From Dichotomocladium elegans (lineage: Eukaryota > Mucoromycota > Mucoromycetes > Mucorales > Lichtheimiaceae), in NCBI GenBank assembly GCA_025716815.1, contig JAIXMN010000003.1:372001-436000 (forward strand): a stretch of 64,000 nt of DNA, in the 5' to 3' direction. Below are positions 35,107 to 47,449 of the stretch, in pieces; within the stretch, counting starts at the first letter, position 1; each line of letters opens with the position of its first letter. Under the pieces are notes generated by a model. The model saw only the letters and a program-made list of their open reading frames with translations. It ran no database searches and was not told the DNA's origin. The translations under genes were made by a program, and so were the position numbers.

Positions 35107-38100
35107 ATGCCTTCTAGCGTTATACCCGTTGTACACAACCATACGCATCGCGAAGATATCGACGAAGCTCTTGCAGTGGATGCTCTTTTGTTCTCAGTGA
35201 ATAACCATCAGAAACTCGTTGACCCGCAACAGCAACAGGAGCAACAAGAACATGTACCTGGAACTCCTGTTCCGTCTGTTTATGCATCGCCGTTGTCAAA
35301 GGCAGACCAGTGGCAGACCACCATTGAAAATGTCGTGAATGCTATAGTCGAGATCCGGTATTGCCGTGTAGCGCCCTTTGATACAGCAGGTATAGACCTC
35401 GAGAGTGGGATAGCATCGACAAATCTAATTTTGGGCTGGCACGCAGGTGCCATGACTAGCTCTGCAACGGGGTTTGTCGTGGATGCCAAGCTCGGAATCA
35501 TACTGACCAACCGCCATGTTGTCTCCTCGGGCCCATTTGTCGGTGTGGCCATCTGCCATGACCAAGAAGAAGTGGACGTCTTTCCGATCTACCGAGACCC
35601 CATCCATGACTTTGGCTTTCTCAGGTACGAAAGAGAGAGAAACGCCGGTGTCTGCTTCGGGTCGAACAGAAAAAAGCATAAATGCGGAACATGAAAATAT
35701 AGATTCGATCCCAAAAAGATCCGGTACATGCAATTGACCGAGATTCGACTTCGACCCGACTTGGCCCAGGTGGGCTTGGATATCCGTGTCCTGGGGTATG
35801 TGGAATAAGCCAAGCGCGCGTTTTTTTATATCTTTTAACTGACAGGGCTGCCTTGCTATGTACAGTAATGACGCGGGCGAGAAACTAAGCATTCTGGCAG
35901 GGTCTCTTTCCCGCTTGGACAGAAACACGCCTTATTACGGCCAACTCACCTACAACGACTTCAACACCTTCTATCTGTAATATAACCCTTCCCACGGCTT
36001 CTTCATAGTCCTCGTCTGACCCTCTCTCTATCTCTCCATCTTGGTTTTATTATTCTACAACAGCCAAGCCGCTTCCAATTCAAGCGGCGGCAGCTCAGGC
36101 TCTCCCGTGATCAACATTGACGGTTTTGCAGTTGGCCTACAGGCCGGCGGATACAACAGCGGTCCCTCTACAAACTTTTACTTGCCACTCGATCGCATTT
36201 TATATGCGCTGGAATATGTGCGCAAAGGCGATCCAGTACCCCGAGGCGATATCCAGACCCAGTTTTTGTAAGTATGCGAAGCCTGCAATCAAAAACACAC
36301 AATACACCCTATTTTTTTTTCTTTGCTCATTTGCACGTCGGAACCCATCTAGATACCGACCTTTTGATGAGGTGCGACGCCTGGGACTAAACCAGGTCAC
36401 AGAGGACAGCGTGCGACAAACCTTCCCAGACGAACTTGGCATGCTAGTCGTGGCCACTGTGTTGCCCGATGGGCCCGCATATGGCAAACTGCAGGAGGGA
36501 GACGTCTTGCTGACAGTCAATGGCAATTATATTACCAAGTTCGTGCCACTCGAGGCTATCTTTGATTCGCACATCGACAAAGACATCGAGATCGCGGTTG
36601 ACCGGGGTGGAAAAGATATATGCTATACCATACGTGTGGGCGATCTCCATGCAATGTGCGTATAGTAAAAGATGGGTAGGAGGGGAAGTAAATGGGCTTC
36701 AATGTCGACATGGATGCTGATGTATATGATCCCCAACAATATAGCACACCTGATCGTTTTGTAGAAGTAGGAGGCTCCACCCTCAACGAAGTCTCCTATC
36801 AGCTTGCACGCACACATGCTGTTTCCTGTCGTGGTGTATATGTATCCGGTCCGAGCGGGAGTGAGTTTTCATACATATAACAGAAAAGAGAGACATTTAA
36901 TATTGATCGCTACGACTGGCAGTGTTTATATTAAATGGTCCCGGCCATGGATGGATCATAAAGTCGATTGATGATCAGGAGACGCCCGATCTGGACGCAT
37001 TTATCGCCGTCATAAGAACCATCCCTGATCGAGCACGCATACCTGTGGTTTTCTATTCTATCACAGATACTCACACCATCTTGATGTCCGTGGTGCAAAT
37101 GGAACGGCATTGGACTCCTTTTCGTCTCGCCACGAGGAACGACATGACAGGCTACTGGGACTTTATCGACTTGGGTGACCCTGTGCCACCGCGAACCATC
37201 AAGATACCAAAAATGTTAAGCTTTGTCGACATGACCACCACCAATAACGGTCCACCCATCTTGTTGAACCGATCCATTGTCGCCGTCAGCTATTATACCC
37301 CATATCTACTTGAAGGATACCCGTTTAAGCGGAGGTCAGGGACGGGTTTGATTCTGGACAAGGAACGGGGTCTGGTCGTAGTTGCGCGTAGCGCAGTGCC
37401 GAATGCCATGGGTGATGTCAATCTGACTGTTGCTGATACATTGGTGATCCCCGCCAAAGTAGTGGTAATGTTATTTTCTTATGTGTGAGAGGAAGCGGGA
37501 AGTTTATGGGGGGGGGAGTAGTAGGCGAAGGTGGACGTGGGGAACTAGGATGGAAGCTTAACTCTACGAACGGTCGGCATTACAGTATCTTCATCCAACG
37601 CACAATTTCACCATTGTAAAATATGATGCGACTCTGCTCAGGGATACTCCAGTAATGAGCGCGTCGATCAGCAAAAAGACGCTTCAACGAGGGGATCCAG
37701 TCAACCTGCTCAGCTATTATTACAGCGATAACCCGAGCTATCTCACGACAACGGTGGTCGACATCTATACCGTCAACATCCCTTCTTGTCACGTAAGCAC
37801 TCGCTTTCGTTCACACACCTACATAACTTGATGCTGAAAGAGTCATGTTTGCAGATACCCAGATTTCGTGGCATCAACCACGACGCCATCGCGCTCGAGT
37901 CACCTCTCGCGGCGTGTTCCTTTTCGGGCATTCTCACATCGCCGGAGGATCATTCTGTCCAGGGACTCTGGCTGAGCTACCTTGGCGACTCAGCTTCAGG
38001 TTATGAGAACGAATATCGTAACGGCCTACATATTTCTCAAGTTCTGCCTGCACTCCGAAAGCTCCAGCAACAGAAACCAGGAGACCGGCCCATTGGGATT

Positions 38101-38802
38101 CGGTCACTCGATGTTGAATATACCTCGGTGGCTTTGCATCAGGCGTTTGCGATGGGTCTCTCCGAAGAATGGATCCGCAAAATCCAGCAAGCTAGTCCCA
38201 CCCGACACAAGGTCCTCCAGGTCCACCGCGTTCCGGTGGGCCATCACACCTCTGAACTGAAAGAGCAGGATCTGATCTTGAGTATGAACGGGAAGGTGGT
38301 CGCTCACGTATACGACATGGATATGGAAGAAGATGATGAAGAAAGTTCCTCCTTCGAAGAGGTTGAGCTCCGCATCCTGCGACAGAAGCAAGAGCATACA
38401 ATTCGCGTCAAGACGACTGTTCTCTCCGGATTGGGCACCGACCGGATGGTTATCTGGGCAGGCGCAGTCCTCCAGGCGCCCCACAAGGCCGTGCTTCAGC
38501 AGAGCAAGATCTTGCCGTCCCATATTTATATTACAGATGTCATTTACGGCTCACCAGCACACATGTATGGCGCATCAGAGACTTGTTGGATCACCCATAT
38601 CAATTCAGAAGCAGTAAATACGCTCGACGATTTCATCCAGGCCATCAGGGACAGCTCCGACACGCCCTACGTGCGCGTCCGTTGCGTGTCTTTTGATAAC
38701 ATCCCGTCGGTCATCTCCATAAAAATGGTCAACCACTACTTCCCGCTTGTTGATATGGCCATGGATGAAGAAGGGAACTGGGTAAACCATAAAATACAAT
38801 AG
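35107..38802 (+). CDS. nma111: Nma111-type nuclear HtrA/PDZ serine protease
   Basis: Nine exons (35107-35624, 35703-35795, 35866-35976, 36064-36267, 36353-36655, 36745-36860, 36923-37464, 37586-37792, 37855-38802) give 1013 residues, the usual length for Nma111. The first protease domain shows the triad: His in LTNRHVV, Asp in IHDFGFLR, Ser in [12 protein letters not shown] domain follows ([21 protein letters not shown]). The second half repeats a protease-like fold without a triad ([22 protein letters not shown]) and ends in more PDZ-like blocks. Family members are nuclear and are linked to apoptosis-like death and lipid homeostasis in yeast. Glutamine-rich sequence (QQQQEQQE) near residue 40 is not conserved in the family. 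The start was placed at the Met after the TATAAAG motif. Confidence 0.93.
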
Positions 38803-38969
38803 AGCGTCTGTCTGTCTGTCTGTCTGTATGTGAGTGTGTGTGCGTGCATGCTTGCCGGCTGGTACATAGAATTTTCTTAAAAAAAATTACAAAAAAAGAA
38901 CGCGTCCATTCACGTCGTTTTTGCCATTTTTATCATATATATATATATATATATCTACACTTTACGAAC
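38803..38969. repeat. TCTG and AT repeats in the NMA111-POLD3 spacer
   Basis: A TCTG repeat occupies about 38807-38827 directly after the NMA111 stop codon, and an AT tract lies at about 38936-38953, just before the POLD3 start codon. The spacer is only 167 bases, so it serves as 3' UTR and promoter together. Confidence 0.7.
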
Positions 38970-40737
38970 ATGAGCGAATACCTGACCATTGCCATTGAGC
39001 AAGAACAGCGACCTGTAAAACAAATTTGTCTGAATTATGCCATCGTTGGAATAAGATGCTAAGGATCGCTATGTTACCTTCGCTGTTGGTCATAATCTCA
39101 GGTCACATATAAGCTGCTAGCACGGACGCAAGGCATGCACGTCAATGCCGCGAAACAGTAAGCATATACTCGGCCCCGCTCTCCCCTGCTCTTCCCTTTG
39201 ATTCCCTAGTCTAATCGCCCGGCCGACTGCCTTAATCCTCCAGAGCGCTATGGGAGTTTCTGCAGATCTCTCAAAAGGCGCGTGCAGTTTATTGTATTTC
39301 AGGCAAACTAGCCACGGACGATGGCGATCGGTACGCTTTCCGGCTTGTCAAAGATACCGAACTGGAAGGTAATGCCGACAGGGAGAAGAAACATCGGCCA
39401 GTCAGTCAAATGTATCGGTTTACTTGGACCTTACGATCGTACTAGACGCAAAGAAGGACTTCCAGACGATCACCGGACTGCACGTGTATAGTTTATTACC
39501 ATATGATCCAAAGGTATGACTTTTCGGATATCTGAAAACAAAACAAAAAAAAAGATTCATGAGGAAGTTTGTCGTGTCATCTCTCCATCTCCAGGATTTA
39601 TCCGTTCTCGTAACGGCAAGCAAAGATATACCACGCATTCAGCTTGCGGACCGTATCAAGTGAGTTAAAGGGAAAAGCAATCAGTCAATGGGAGAGGTGA
39701 AGAGGCAAAAGTTGGATCTGACATAGGATCGGATATATAAGATGCGGAGTGATCAAATCCACAGCATTGAAGCACCAAGCAGCCAAGCGTACAGAAACTG
39801 CACATGCAGATGCAAATGCATTCTTGACCGACAAAACAACAACCTCAACGACAGAGCGCATTACCTCAAAAAAAACGGGTGCATCTACTACAACAGCCTC
39901 GGTAAGTCTCAGGTGAAAAATCTTTTATATGCATGCATATATCTGAAGCATGATAAAGAAAACCGCCCAACTGGGAAAAAGAGATCGAGAGCCGTCTGCG
40001 CCAAAGCCAAAACAAGTTGCACCGCCCGTAGCAAAACATCCAAGTAAATACCAACGTTATTCTACCCGCAGATGATCTGATTTTCTCCATATTCACCAAG
40101 GACTGCTCTCAAATAGAATCTGTCGATCGGCAAGCACAAAAAGCATTGGCATCATCTATCTTCTCCGACGATGAAGAAGATCACCAAATGAAAGATACTA
40201 GTCCAGCAGCCGCACGCTCAGAAGCTCGTGCAATGACTGAGGACGAGAATGAAAAGTCTCAAGCGGATATGATGGAGACAGACGAACCAGAGCATAACCG
40301 CCAATGTATGTGCATCCTGCATTGAGTGATATGTAGGTCCATGCGAATGCAAAGAAGAGACTAACACCTATTGTTACTATTCTTTCCTGCCCATGCATCA
40401 TGTCTAGTGGATGAAAGTATGCCCCCGGCTGCTGCACCTGGGAAGGTTATGCGCAAAGTAGAGAAAATTAAAGAATACACCGACGCCCGTGGCTATACGA
40501 GTAAGTAGAATACATCGGTGGGGAGGAGTGACCCGGATTCTAAATCGGTCATTTCCAGTAAGCGAGAAATACCACGTGTGGGAAGAGGCAGATGCGCCAG
40601 CTTCCGCCCAAAAGCCATTGTCTGCCCCGACATCGGCGGGGCGAGAGAAGCCTACGCCAAAGTCAAAGCCGGGCAGCAAGAAAAAACCTGAGCAGCAACA
40701 ACAGATGTTGACCAGCTGGTTTACAAAAAAGCAATAA
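38970..40737 (+). CDS. POLD3: DNA polymerase delta subunit 3 (POLD3/Cdc27/Pol32-like)
   Basis: Ten exons (38970-39014, 39102-39157, 39244-39368, 39446-39513, 39595-39659, 39727-39901, 39959-40043, 40072-40305, 40408-40500, 40559-40737) give 374 residues. The N-terminal third forms the folded domain that binds the second polymerase delta subunit (VTYKLLARTQGMHVNAAKQ, VYCISGKLA, GLHVYSLLPYDPK, IGYIRCGVIKS). The middle is charged and disordered. Near the end come YTDARGYTISEKYHVWE, a block typical of this family, and a classic PCNA-binding box QQQMLTSWF at the extreme C-terminus. It should act in lagging-strand synthesis and repair in the nucleus. Every intron phase closes, which makes the model strong although the middle is poorly conserved. 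Confidence 0.9.
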
Positions 40738-41067
40738 AGAACCACCATTAACTGATGGCCGAGACATGAAATGATATGTCCACGCCGTAGCAGCAGTCTT
40801 TTGAGATTTATAAAGAGCGCCAGAGATGGACGGCAAGGCTATTTGCTCATAGTATCGGATATTGGGAAAGAAGGAAAAGGAGCAATGCAGCAGTATCCCA
40901 CCAAAGAATTTCCATGGCGTTCTGGGTAGAGCGAAAATGGACTCACTCAACCCCGATGATAGATTAAGTACTCCCCCCCTCCCTGCGAGGCTTATGTACA
41001 GTGGACATTTCCTTACTGAGATATGGCTCTGGAAAGGGGCATACGGCGAAGACCGAGAAAGCCAAAA

Positions 41068-41582
41068 TCATAAAGAGGAAGACGAATCAATCTGAGCAGA
41101 CAACAGATGAATAAAGTAGGCAACATCCCCTAAAGTAGGGTCAGTTTTATGAGCCTTGACCTGCACACGTGTGGAGAGCCCTAATACAGCATTGGATCCA
41201 GCAAAGGCGTCTGCCTTACCTTGGATGATTTACTACTGCATCGTTTCCAGCGCATTGCATTAGTGAGACTGGTTGCAATATAAAGAGGACCCTCGATAGG
41301 ATGGAGGAGGAGGAGGGAATCGTATACGAAGGCCAATTGATTTGCTGTGGTTTTATATACATTTTGCTCGCCAAGAATGGGGATCGTGGAAAATGACTGC
41401 GACCCTGACCATGTTGCCCTTTTCGAGGCCAATTTGTATTTCTCCTTGGTGAGATATTGTGCTGTGTAAAAGAATGTGTGTGTGTGTGTGGAGAAGACTA
41501 AAAGATGGTGGGGGTTATGGTAAAACGGAATAAGAGCAAACATAACCCGGGTTTCCTCATCTTGTAGCTCTGCTAAACTCAT
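41068..41582 (-). CDS. unrecognised small protein, three-exon model
   Basis: One splice chain keeps an open frame from ATG to stop: 41582-41542, 41461-41361 and 41219-41068, giving 97 residues. The product starts MSLAELQDEETRVITISHQ, contains GLEKGNMVRVAVIFHDPHSW, and ends FIHLLSAQIDSSSSL. Its mix of charged and hydrophobic residues looks protein-like, but I recognise no family and see no membrane span or signal. An alternative acceptor nine bases further on would remove three residues. Other frames are open in the middle exon, so the chain could be wrong. More exons may exist upstream, where a minus-strand frame at 41862-42095 reads GLDQYGGVVIVLGRPMP. Confidence 0.35.
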
Positions 41583-42256
41583 ACTCGTTGAGTCACTTCC
41601 ATGAGCACGTTTTATTGATCAAATTCTGTTACATATCCGATTTGATGCATTGAGGAAAGCTTTACATAGCTGACGAAATCCATTTCGGCCCAGTGGTTTT
41701 GTGGTTTATCTGTCTAAGCAAGCGCTTCTGGCATCAAGGAAAATACCACAGAGCGCAATTCCTTTCAAGGCAACTTGCGTTGCATAGATCGTACATCTAT
41801 GGTTTTTTCTTTTGGGTGATGGGATGCGATGGCTTTTACATAACTCGTTATTTTTGCTTATTCAACACAAGGTCGCAGAGGACGAGCGCAGGGTCTGCGC
41901 TGAGCACTCGCAAAAGAACTCGGGATGTTCACGGGATGCATTGGCTACTTTTGCGCTCTGGCGCAGACCAGACGCGGGCATTGGACGACCGAGTACGATA
42001 ACCACCCCCCCATACTGATCCAGTCCTGAGTGGAAGCCAGTGTCGTCCGGGAGACGCTTAAGCAGAATATGTGCCATGGCAATCGATACAAGCACAGGCT
42101 TCGATATGAGCGTGGCAGAAAAAGGAATGGTGTTACGAAAGTGGGGGGATGTTCCGGCATTGCAAAAAAAAAATATTTGTTTCCCGAAAAGTCACTCACC
42201 AAAATCTTTCGGATTGAACAAGGCAGGGGTGGAGCGGGAAGAGGTTCATTTGCTTC
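41583..42256. other. region before MRP51, possibly with further exons on the minus strand
   Basis: 674 bases with no firm gene. A minus-strand frame at 41862-42095 has protein-like character, and a GTGAGT donor lies at about 42195 on that strand. I could not join these to the small gene at 41.1-41.6 kb with confidence. The region also contains the MRP51 promoter. Confidence 0.3.
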
Positions 42257-43162
42257 ATGGACAAGACCTTCGCTGGTGCACTTCGAAATTCACGGCTGGC
42301 TGGCTTCGATCGGAAGCTAGCTCAAGTATACACAGCATCTAAAAACTGCAAACGAACGGGCGAATGGGGCCTGAAACGCAGTTTGCCAACTGTTGTACGG
42401 ACCCCATTCATTACGATCAGCGACCTTGACACTACCGAGCACCAGACGCCATGGCAATCCGGCACGAGCCAGGTGTTTTTCATGAGGCGGTGGAAGGAGA
42501 ACTTCCCGGCATCAAAGCGACCAATGACGCCTTCTGATCAAGTTCAGCACAATGTCGCGAGCATGACGCCCAGCGAATTTAAGCAATTTGTAAAGAGTGC
42601 GAACAAGCGAGCCCATGAATTCCAAACAAAGTTAGAAACAAAAGAGCTTGTTCCAGACCAAGTATTTGAATATCTGGGAGCTACGTTCCACAGCGATCGA
42701 GGAAAAAAACACCATGTGGTGGGACCGACATACAGCAATCACGCCGTGCCGAACGGTTATCCTGTCCAGGGACGCATCCTCGGTGCAACCGAGGGTGGCT
42801 ATGCTGTCGGCGTCGGTGGTATCGTGGCCTTCTTGCCCAAATCGTCGGCGGTCAATCTCAGACGAAGCAGTGATCGTAGCGTACGGACCTTTTATCTCCA
42901 TCGTGCCGAGTTCGACTCTGAAGGACGACCACTTGTCACCCTACGCCTGCACCCACCCATCACTGCCGCAACGATCATCAACCAAAGAGCCACGCCCTCT
43001 CTCGCACCATCGCACATATCGTCCACTACTCCAGCTGCCCAAGAGAAGCAGCAGCCACGCGTTGACATTGATGACATGTTCCTGACAAGCACCGATGATC
43101 CCAACCCCAATCACCAAGAATTGATGAAAATGTTCTCTGAGCTATTGAAGAAAAGTAATTAA
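42257..43162 (+). CDS. mrp51: mitochondrial small-subunit ribosomal protein Mrp51
   Basis: A single exon of 301 residues. The N-terminus (FAGALRNSRLAGFDRKLAQVY, GEWGLKRSLP) and the block WQSGTSQVFFMRRWKENFP match the Mrp51 family of fungal mitochondrial small-subunit proteins, which contact the 5' region of mitochondrial mRNAs during initiation. A glycine-rich stretch (RILGATEGGYAVGVGGIVAFLP) lies in the middle. No introns were needed, unusual for this window. A canonical AATAAA poly-A-type signal lies shortly after the stop. Confidence 0.85.
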   Translation: MDKTFAGALRNSRLAGFDRKLAQVYTASKNCKRTGEWGLKRSLPTVVRTPFITISDLDTTEHQTPWQSGTSQVFFMRRWKENFPASKRPMTPSDQVQHNVASMTPSEFKQFVKSANKRAHEFQTKLETKELVPDQVFEYLGATFHSDRGKKHHVVGPTYSNHAVPNGYPVQGRILGATEGGYAVGVGGIVAFLPKSSAVNLRRSSDRSVRTFYLHRAEFDSEGRPLVTLRLHPPITAATIINQRATPSLAPSHISSTTPAAQEKQQPRVDIDDMFLTSTDDPNPNHQELMKMFSELLKKSN

Positions 43163-44453
43163 ATTAGAGGCTCGATGCATGTATGTAATAAAACAAAATA
43201 AGATCCTGATAACCATCTTCGCCAATTGCGAGGATATAGGAGATTAGGGGGGTGCGAAGGAAGAGGAGAAGAGAGGATGCAGGTTGAGCGAGAAGAGACA
43301 GAGGACCTTCCTCATTCTCATGCATTGCATGTATTTATTACAAGACAGTCCGTGAGCACGTTCCGTGTTGACATTTTCATACAAAGAAAAGCTGCCCCAC
43401 TCAGGGCCCCCTTTCTTCCTTTTCTAGATCTGTCGGTTGATCATCGCCTTGCAGGAATCGTCAGCAAACCCAGCATTCGGTTTGATCGCCTCAGGACCGA
43501 GCGATCTTTTTTTAAAAAAAAAAGTTAAACGGGCCAAATAAAGACGACAGGAAAAAAGGAGTTTTTGCAAGTGCACGGTGAATTCTGATTAAATTGCCAA
43601 TAGCATTTCTCCTCCAGTTGCCTATCTACTACCCCCTCCCGACGAATGAATGAAGAAATGCGATTCTTTTTTTTTACCCATGTGTGTAATAAGTATGGCA
43701 ATACATGTGTGTGTATGGGTGTGAGTACTGCGTGCGTGCGTGCGTGCGCGCTTGCGTGTGTATATGTGACCGCAATGTGTGTGGGTGTGGTTGGGCCCCT
43801 GCCTATCTATCAGATAGTTATTAACTGAACTTGTGTCAAAGCCTCGGTTTCGATTAGGAAATGGTTGGCATGACTGTCTGTTGATTACGATAAACCTGTT
43901 TGACTAGACCAAGAAAGGCAGGTATCAGCATTCGCCCCCCTGCAAGACGATTCAGCATGATCCTTCTACCCTTTACATGACAGATGATAGCAATAACATG
44001 TATAAAACCTTTTTTCTTTTGAATGAAGGGGCCTTGTTTTAGCAGCATTTCTGTCATTTCCGTGTTTAATCTCGCCGACTCAGTGTTGCTCCACGCAGGC
44101 ACACATACACGCATTGTTGCCCGTTAGCCAATCGTTTGATAATCCTCTCCCTTCATCCCTGATTTCTGATTTGCTTTTATTTATTGCGTCTTCCCCTAAT
44201 CCATTTGTTATAAATCAGAGCACACCCGCTCGAATACAAAAGGAACGCTTAATACGTGTCTTTTTTCTTTCTCTCGTCTTCTTCCACTCGAGTCCTTTTT
44301 TTAAAGAAAAAAGTAATCCTCATATCGCGTAGAGGCTGCTCTTCTATTCGTGAGTTTCTTTCGCACAATGATGTCCATTGACAGTACTGACCGAAGTTTC
44401 GCATCTAGATCCACATACCATTAATACCAACAAACCTAGTACAGAACACAGCA
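43163..44453. other. long upstream region of the zinc-finger gene
   Basis: About 1.3 kb without a supported gene. It holds TG/TGCG repeats at about 43700-43790 and a TATAAAT motif at 44209-44215, 240 bases before the zinc-finger start codon. A pyrimidine-rich stretch lies between that motif and the ATG. Such a long promoter is usual for stress-response regulators, but binding sites were not identified. Confidence 0.5.
44209..44215 (+). promoter_or_regulatory. TATA box of the Msn2/4-like gene (TATAAAT)
   Basis: A TATAAAT motif about 240 bases before the start codon, followed by CT-rich DNA. The position would give a 5' UTR of about 200 bases. This is a candidate from sequence only. Confidence 0.45.
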
Positions 44454-45503
44454 ATGTATTCACCTTCGCATATCCACGTTGCCTCCCAGCAGCCATCGTT
44501 TGTCGGCTCTGGTGCTAATACTCCATCGGGTACCGCTGCCATCACCAGCAACGATTGCACCTTTCCCTTCCGTATGTACGCCGAACCTCATCAAGACTAC
44601 ATGCGCCGATTCAGCTATGCTGAGCTGCTGTCCAACCACAGCGAGGCCAGTCTGTCCGACTCGGAGCAACAGACACCGTCCCCCAGCAATGATTATGAGG
44701 ACTACATGTACTTCCAACAGCACCAACAGCAGCATCAACACCCACTCTTGGAGGACAAACGTTACAATGCGCCGGTTGCATCGACGACACCCTCATACCT
44801 GGATATGTATAACGGTGGCTGGTTCTATCCCCAACAACAACAACACTTCCATCAGCATCATCAACCCATGTCCTCATCTCCTTCGATATTTGGTGACTAT
44901 CCTCTGATGGACGCAGCCTTGACGGCGGCTCCTATGATGATGATGACCCCTCCCTCTGCGGTCGCCGGTTCGCCGCTCCAACAGCCTGCTATCCTGACCG
45001 GCGACGTCTCAACGAGCTCTCGCGCAAGCATTAGCAGCATTAGCAGCAGCAGCAGCAGCAGCGGCAACAGCAATGGCAAGAACGATAATGTCCCCAGCCC
45101 GGCTACCAAGACAACAAAGACCTCTGCGAGCGCCAACACCAAGAAGCCTGCAACTGCGCGGTCGCGCGGTCGCCGCGTATCGAGCAATCCTGGTGCAGTC
45201 GGCCAAAAGATGTTCACGTGCCAGCACGATGATTGTGGCAAGGTCTTTAAGCGCTCTGAGCACCTCAAACGCCATATCCGTTCCATTCACACGCTCGAGA
45301 AGCCTTTTGAGTGCCCATACCATTCATGCTCGAAGCGTTTCTCACGCTCGGATAATCTCAACCAACATATTCGTATCCATCGCCATACCAGCAAGGATAA
45401 AGGCTCTGCTTCTGCCTCTGCTTCGTCGCGCTCCACCAGTGGCAACAGTAATAGCAGCAGCAGCAATAAGAACAACAACTCATTTATGCAAAACTTTTTG
45501 TAA
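44454..45503 (+). CDS. C2H2 zinc-finger transcription factor (Msn2/Msn4-like)
   Basis: A single exon of 349 residues. Two tandem C2H2 fingers lie near the C-terminus (about residues 255-310): [24 protein letters not shown] and [23 protein letters not shown], described here by their Cys2-His2 spacing. The pair of linked fingers and the contact residues RSEHLKRH and RSDNLNQH are those of Msn2/Msn4/Seb1-type factors, which bind stress-response elements (AGGGG). The rest is low-complexity: Gln/His-rich tracts at 85-145, Ser runs at 190-205 and 325-340, and an acidic YEDYMYF patch that may activate transcription. Paralogues of this type also act in glucose repression (Mig1-like), so the biological role is uncertain. 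Confidence 0.85.
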   Translation: MYSPSHIHVASQQPSFVGSGANTPSGTAAITSNDCTFPFRMYAEPHQDYMRRFSYAELLSNHSEASLSDSEQQTPSPSNDYEDYMYFQQHQQQHQHPLLEDKRYNAPVASTTPSYLDMYNGGWFYPQQQQHFHQHHQPMSSSPSIFGDYPLMDAALTAAPMMMMTPPSAVAGSPLQQPAILTGDVSTSSRASISSISSSSSSSGNSNGKNDNVPSPATKTTKTSASANTKKPATARSRGRRVSSNPGAVGQKMFTCQHDDCGKVFKRSEHLKRHIRSIHTLEKPFECPYHSCSKRFSRSDNLNQHIRIHRHTSKDKGSASASASSRSTSGNSNSSSSNKNNNSFMQNFL

Positions 45504-45539
45504 TCTCTCTCCAAAGACTTTATATCCGACCAACACACG

Positions 45540-45575
<36 letters not shown>

Positions 45576-47449
45576 ACACGAACACGCACATATTAAATGA
45601 ACATTATATACAACGACGACAACAGCGACCCACTTTCACGCACAAACACAAACCGCTTCTACTACTCAGTCAGTCAACCATATACACATCTTGAATTTCC
45701 CCCTCTCACTAAGCTTTCTATTATTCACACATCTCGCAAAGACATCCATCTCACCTCTCCACCCCCTTTTTTTTATTTTTCAGATCCCCTTTTCTTTTTT
45801 CTCTTGCATTTTCTTTCTTTTTCTTTTTGCATTGAATACTTTGCATGCTTCACTTCTTTAATTTTAATTTGCTGCTCTTTACTTTTTCTCAGTGCGCAAT
45901 GCTTTTTTTCTCATATTAAGGACTTGTGTACATAGTCTCCTTACTACTTGTCTCCCCCACCTTCTTTATGTCAACACTGTGTACGAGCAGAGCTAATTCG
46001 AATTTGCTCCTTTTCTCTCTCTCTCTCTCTCTCTTCCCCTTTTCCATTTTCCCCTCTTCCCCCCTCCCCACTCTGTATGAACCCGATGCATAATACAATA
46101 AACTTCTTTTTTCTTCTTTTTTTCTCCCCGTCATAACAAATGCTAACGATGACAGATCATTCAGCCAGACTTGGTGGCTGGGTTTCTGAATCGTCCACAT
46201 CTATCTCTTCGCCCATCCCCATCCCCTTATTTTATGTCCAATGAGTGTGAAAAGAAAGCCGAGGAAACAGGGGAACGGAAAAGATTCCCAAGTAAAGCGG
46301 CGGTGCGTATCCGCGGATGCTTTCTCTCTCTCTCTCTCTGTGTGTGTGCGTGTGCGTAGGAACGCCTATCGATCGATATCAACGCTTCCAAAGGTTACTG
46401 TCATCCTGTTTTTTTTTCTTCCATGGACAACGCGTCATATCATAAAACGAATTTCGTATAAATAGTACAAAGTGGCATCGTATCAACAGGCGAAAGGTTT
46501 CGCATCGATAGATTTGAGATTCATGAATCAACTGAAAAAAAAAGTGGCCCTTCTCTATACTTCCGAAGAGGTGTATGGGCGTTACTTTATCGTCTCCTTT
46601 TCGCAAACTATGATCATCAAAGTTTATGTTATGGACGATAGAGTGGATGAAACAAGTGTAGTCAGTCCTCCAATAACAGGAATTTTGGGGGAGGGGATAG
46701 TATTCAGCCCTTAGGTGTCGGGTCTTCTTTTGTCCGTGCATGTCCCACTGCCGTTCGGAAGCCGGGAAGAAGCCGGCCGTTGTGTGATTTGGGTTGTGGA
46801 ACTGAGAATCGACGGCTTGCCTCGGTTTTATACGTGGGCCTGCACGTTTCCGGTCCAGGTACCATAAAAGGCTTCATAAGGCGTTCTCGATTGCCCAGCT
46901 ATGAGGGAACGCGATACCGGGCAACAGCTACATTCATCTTTCCACATGTAGACATCATGAAGCTAGCAAGAAACGACTCTTTAAGCTGAGAATTCTGGCG
47001 AATCCCTCCCGAAAACGCTTATCTTTACGCTATTTTACAAACCGATGGGGAGGGGTCATTCGAACGCTTTCATAAATCTGAAGCAGCTTTTCTATCAGGT
47101 TCTCTATAGGACGATCGATGTGAGTCTCGTTGACCTGTTCTAAAAGATACTCTTCATTAAAGAACACGTAAACGGCCCCTTCCCCTGGTTCTATGTTTCT
47201 TAAAAAACGCCGTCAGAGTCCTTTTCATTGTTGCATTGGGAACCAAATAGATTGTAAAGAGAGAGAAAGCTTTTGAACTAAGGAAAAAGAAAACAAGTGT
47301 TTTTTATGGACGTGATTTTCACCTCACCCTCCGACTTCTTGGAATCGGGGGTGGTATGCGAACTTGTATATATATCGAGCGGATGGGATACAACACACAC
47401 ACATACATATACTTATACATATATATATATATGTACATCCCCTCCCTCC
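45504..47449. repeat. zinc-finger gene 3' region and repeat-rich spacer
   Basis: Nearly 2 kb without a supported gene. AC units lie at about 45550-45575, CT tracts at 46014-46034 and 46321-46338 (the latter running into TG repeats), and an ATATAT tract at about 47418-47432. Several poly-T stretches follow the zinc-finger stop codon. A + frame at 46472-46714 was considered and rejected. Confidence 0.6.

Noticed and set aside
46472..46714. 80-codon + frame in the zinc-finger/ESS1 spacer
   Set aside because: Looks moderately protein-like, but has no family match, no splice context, and sits among repeats.
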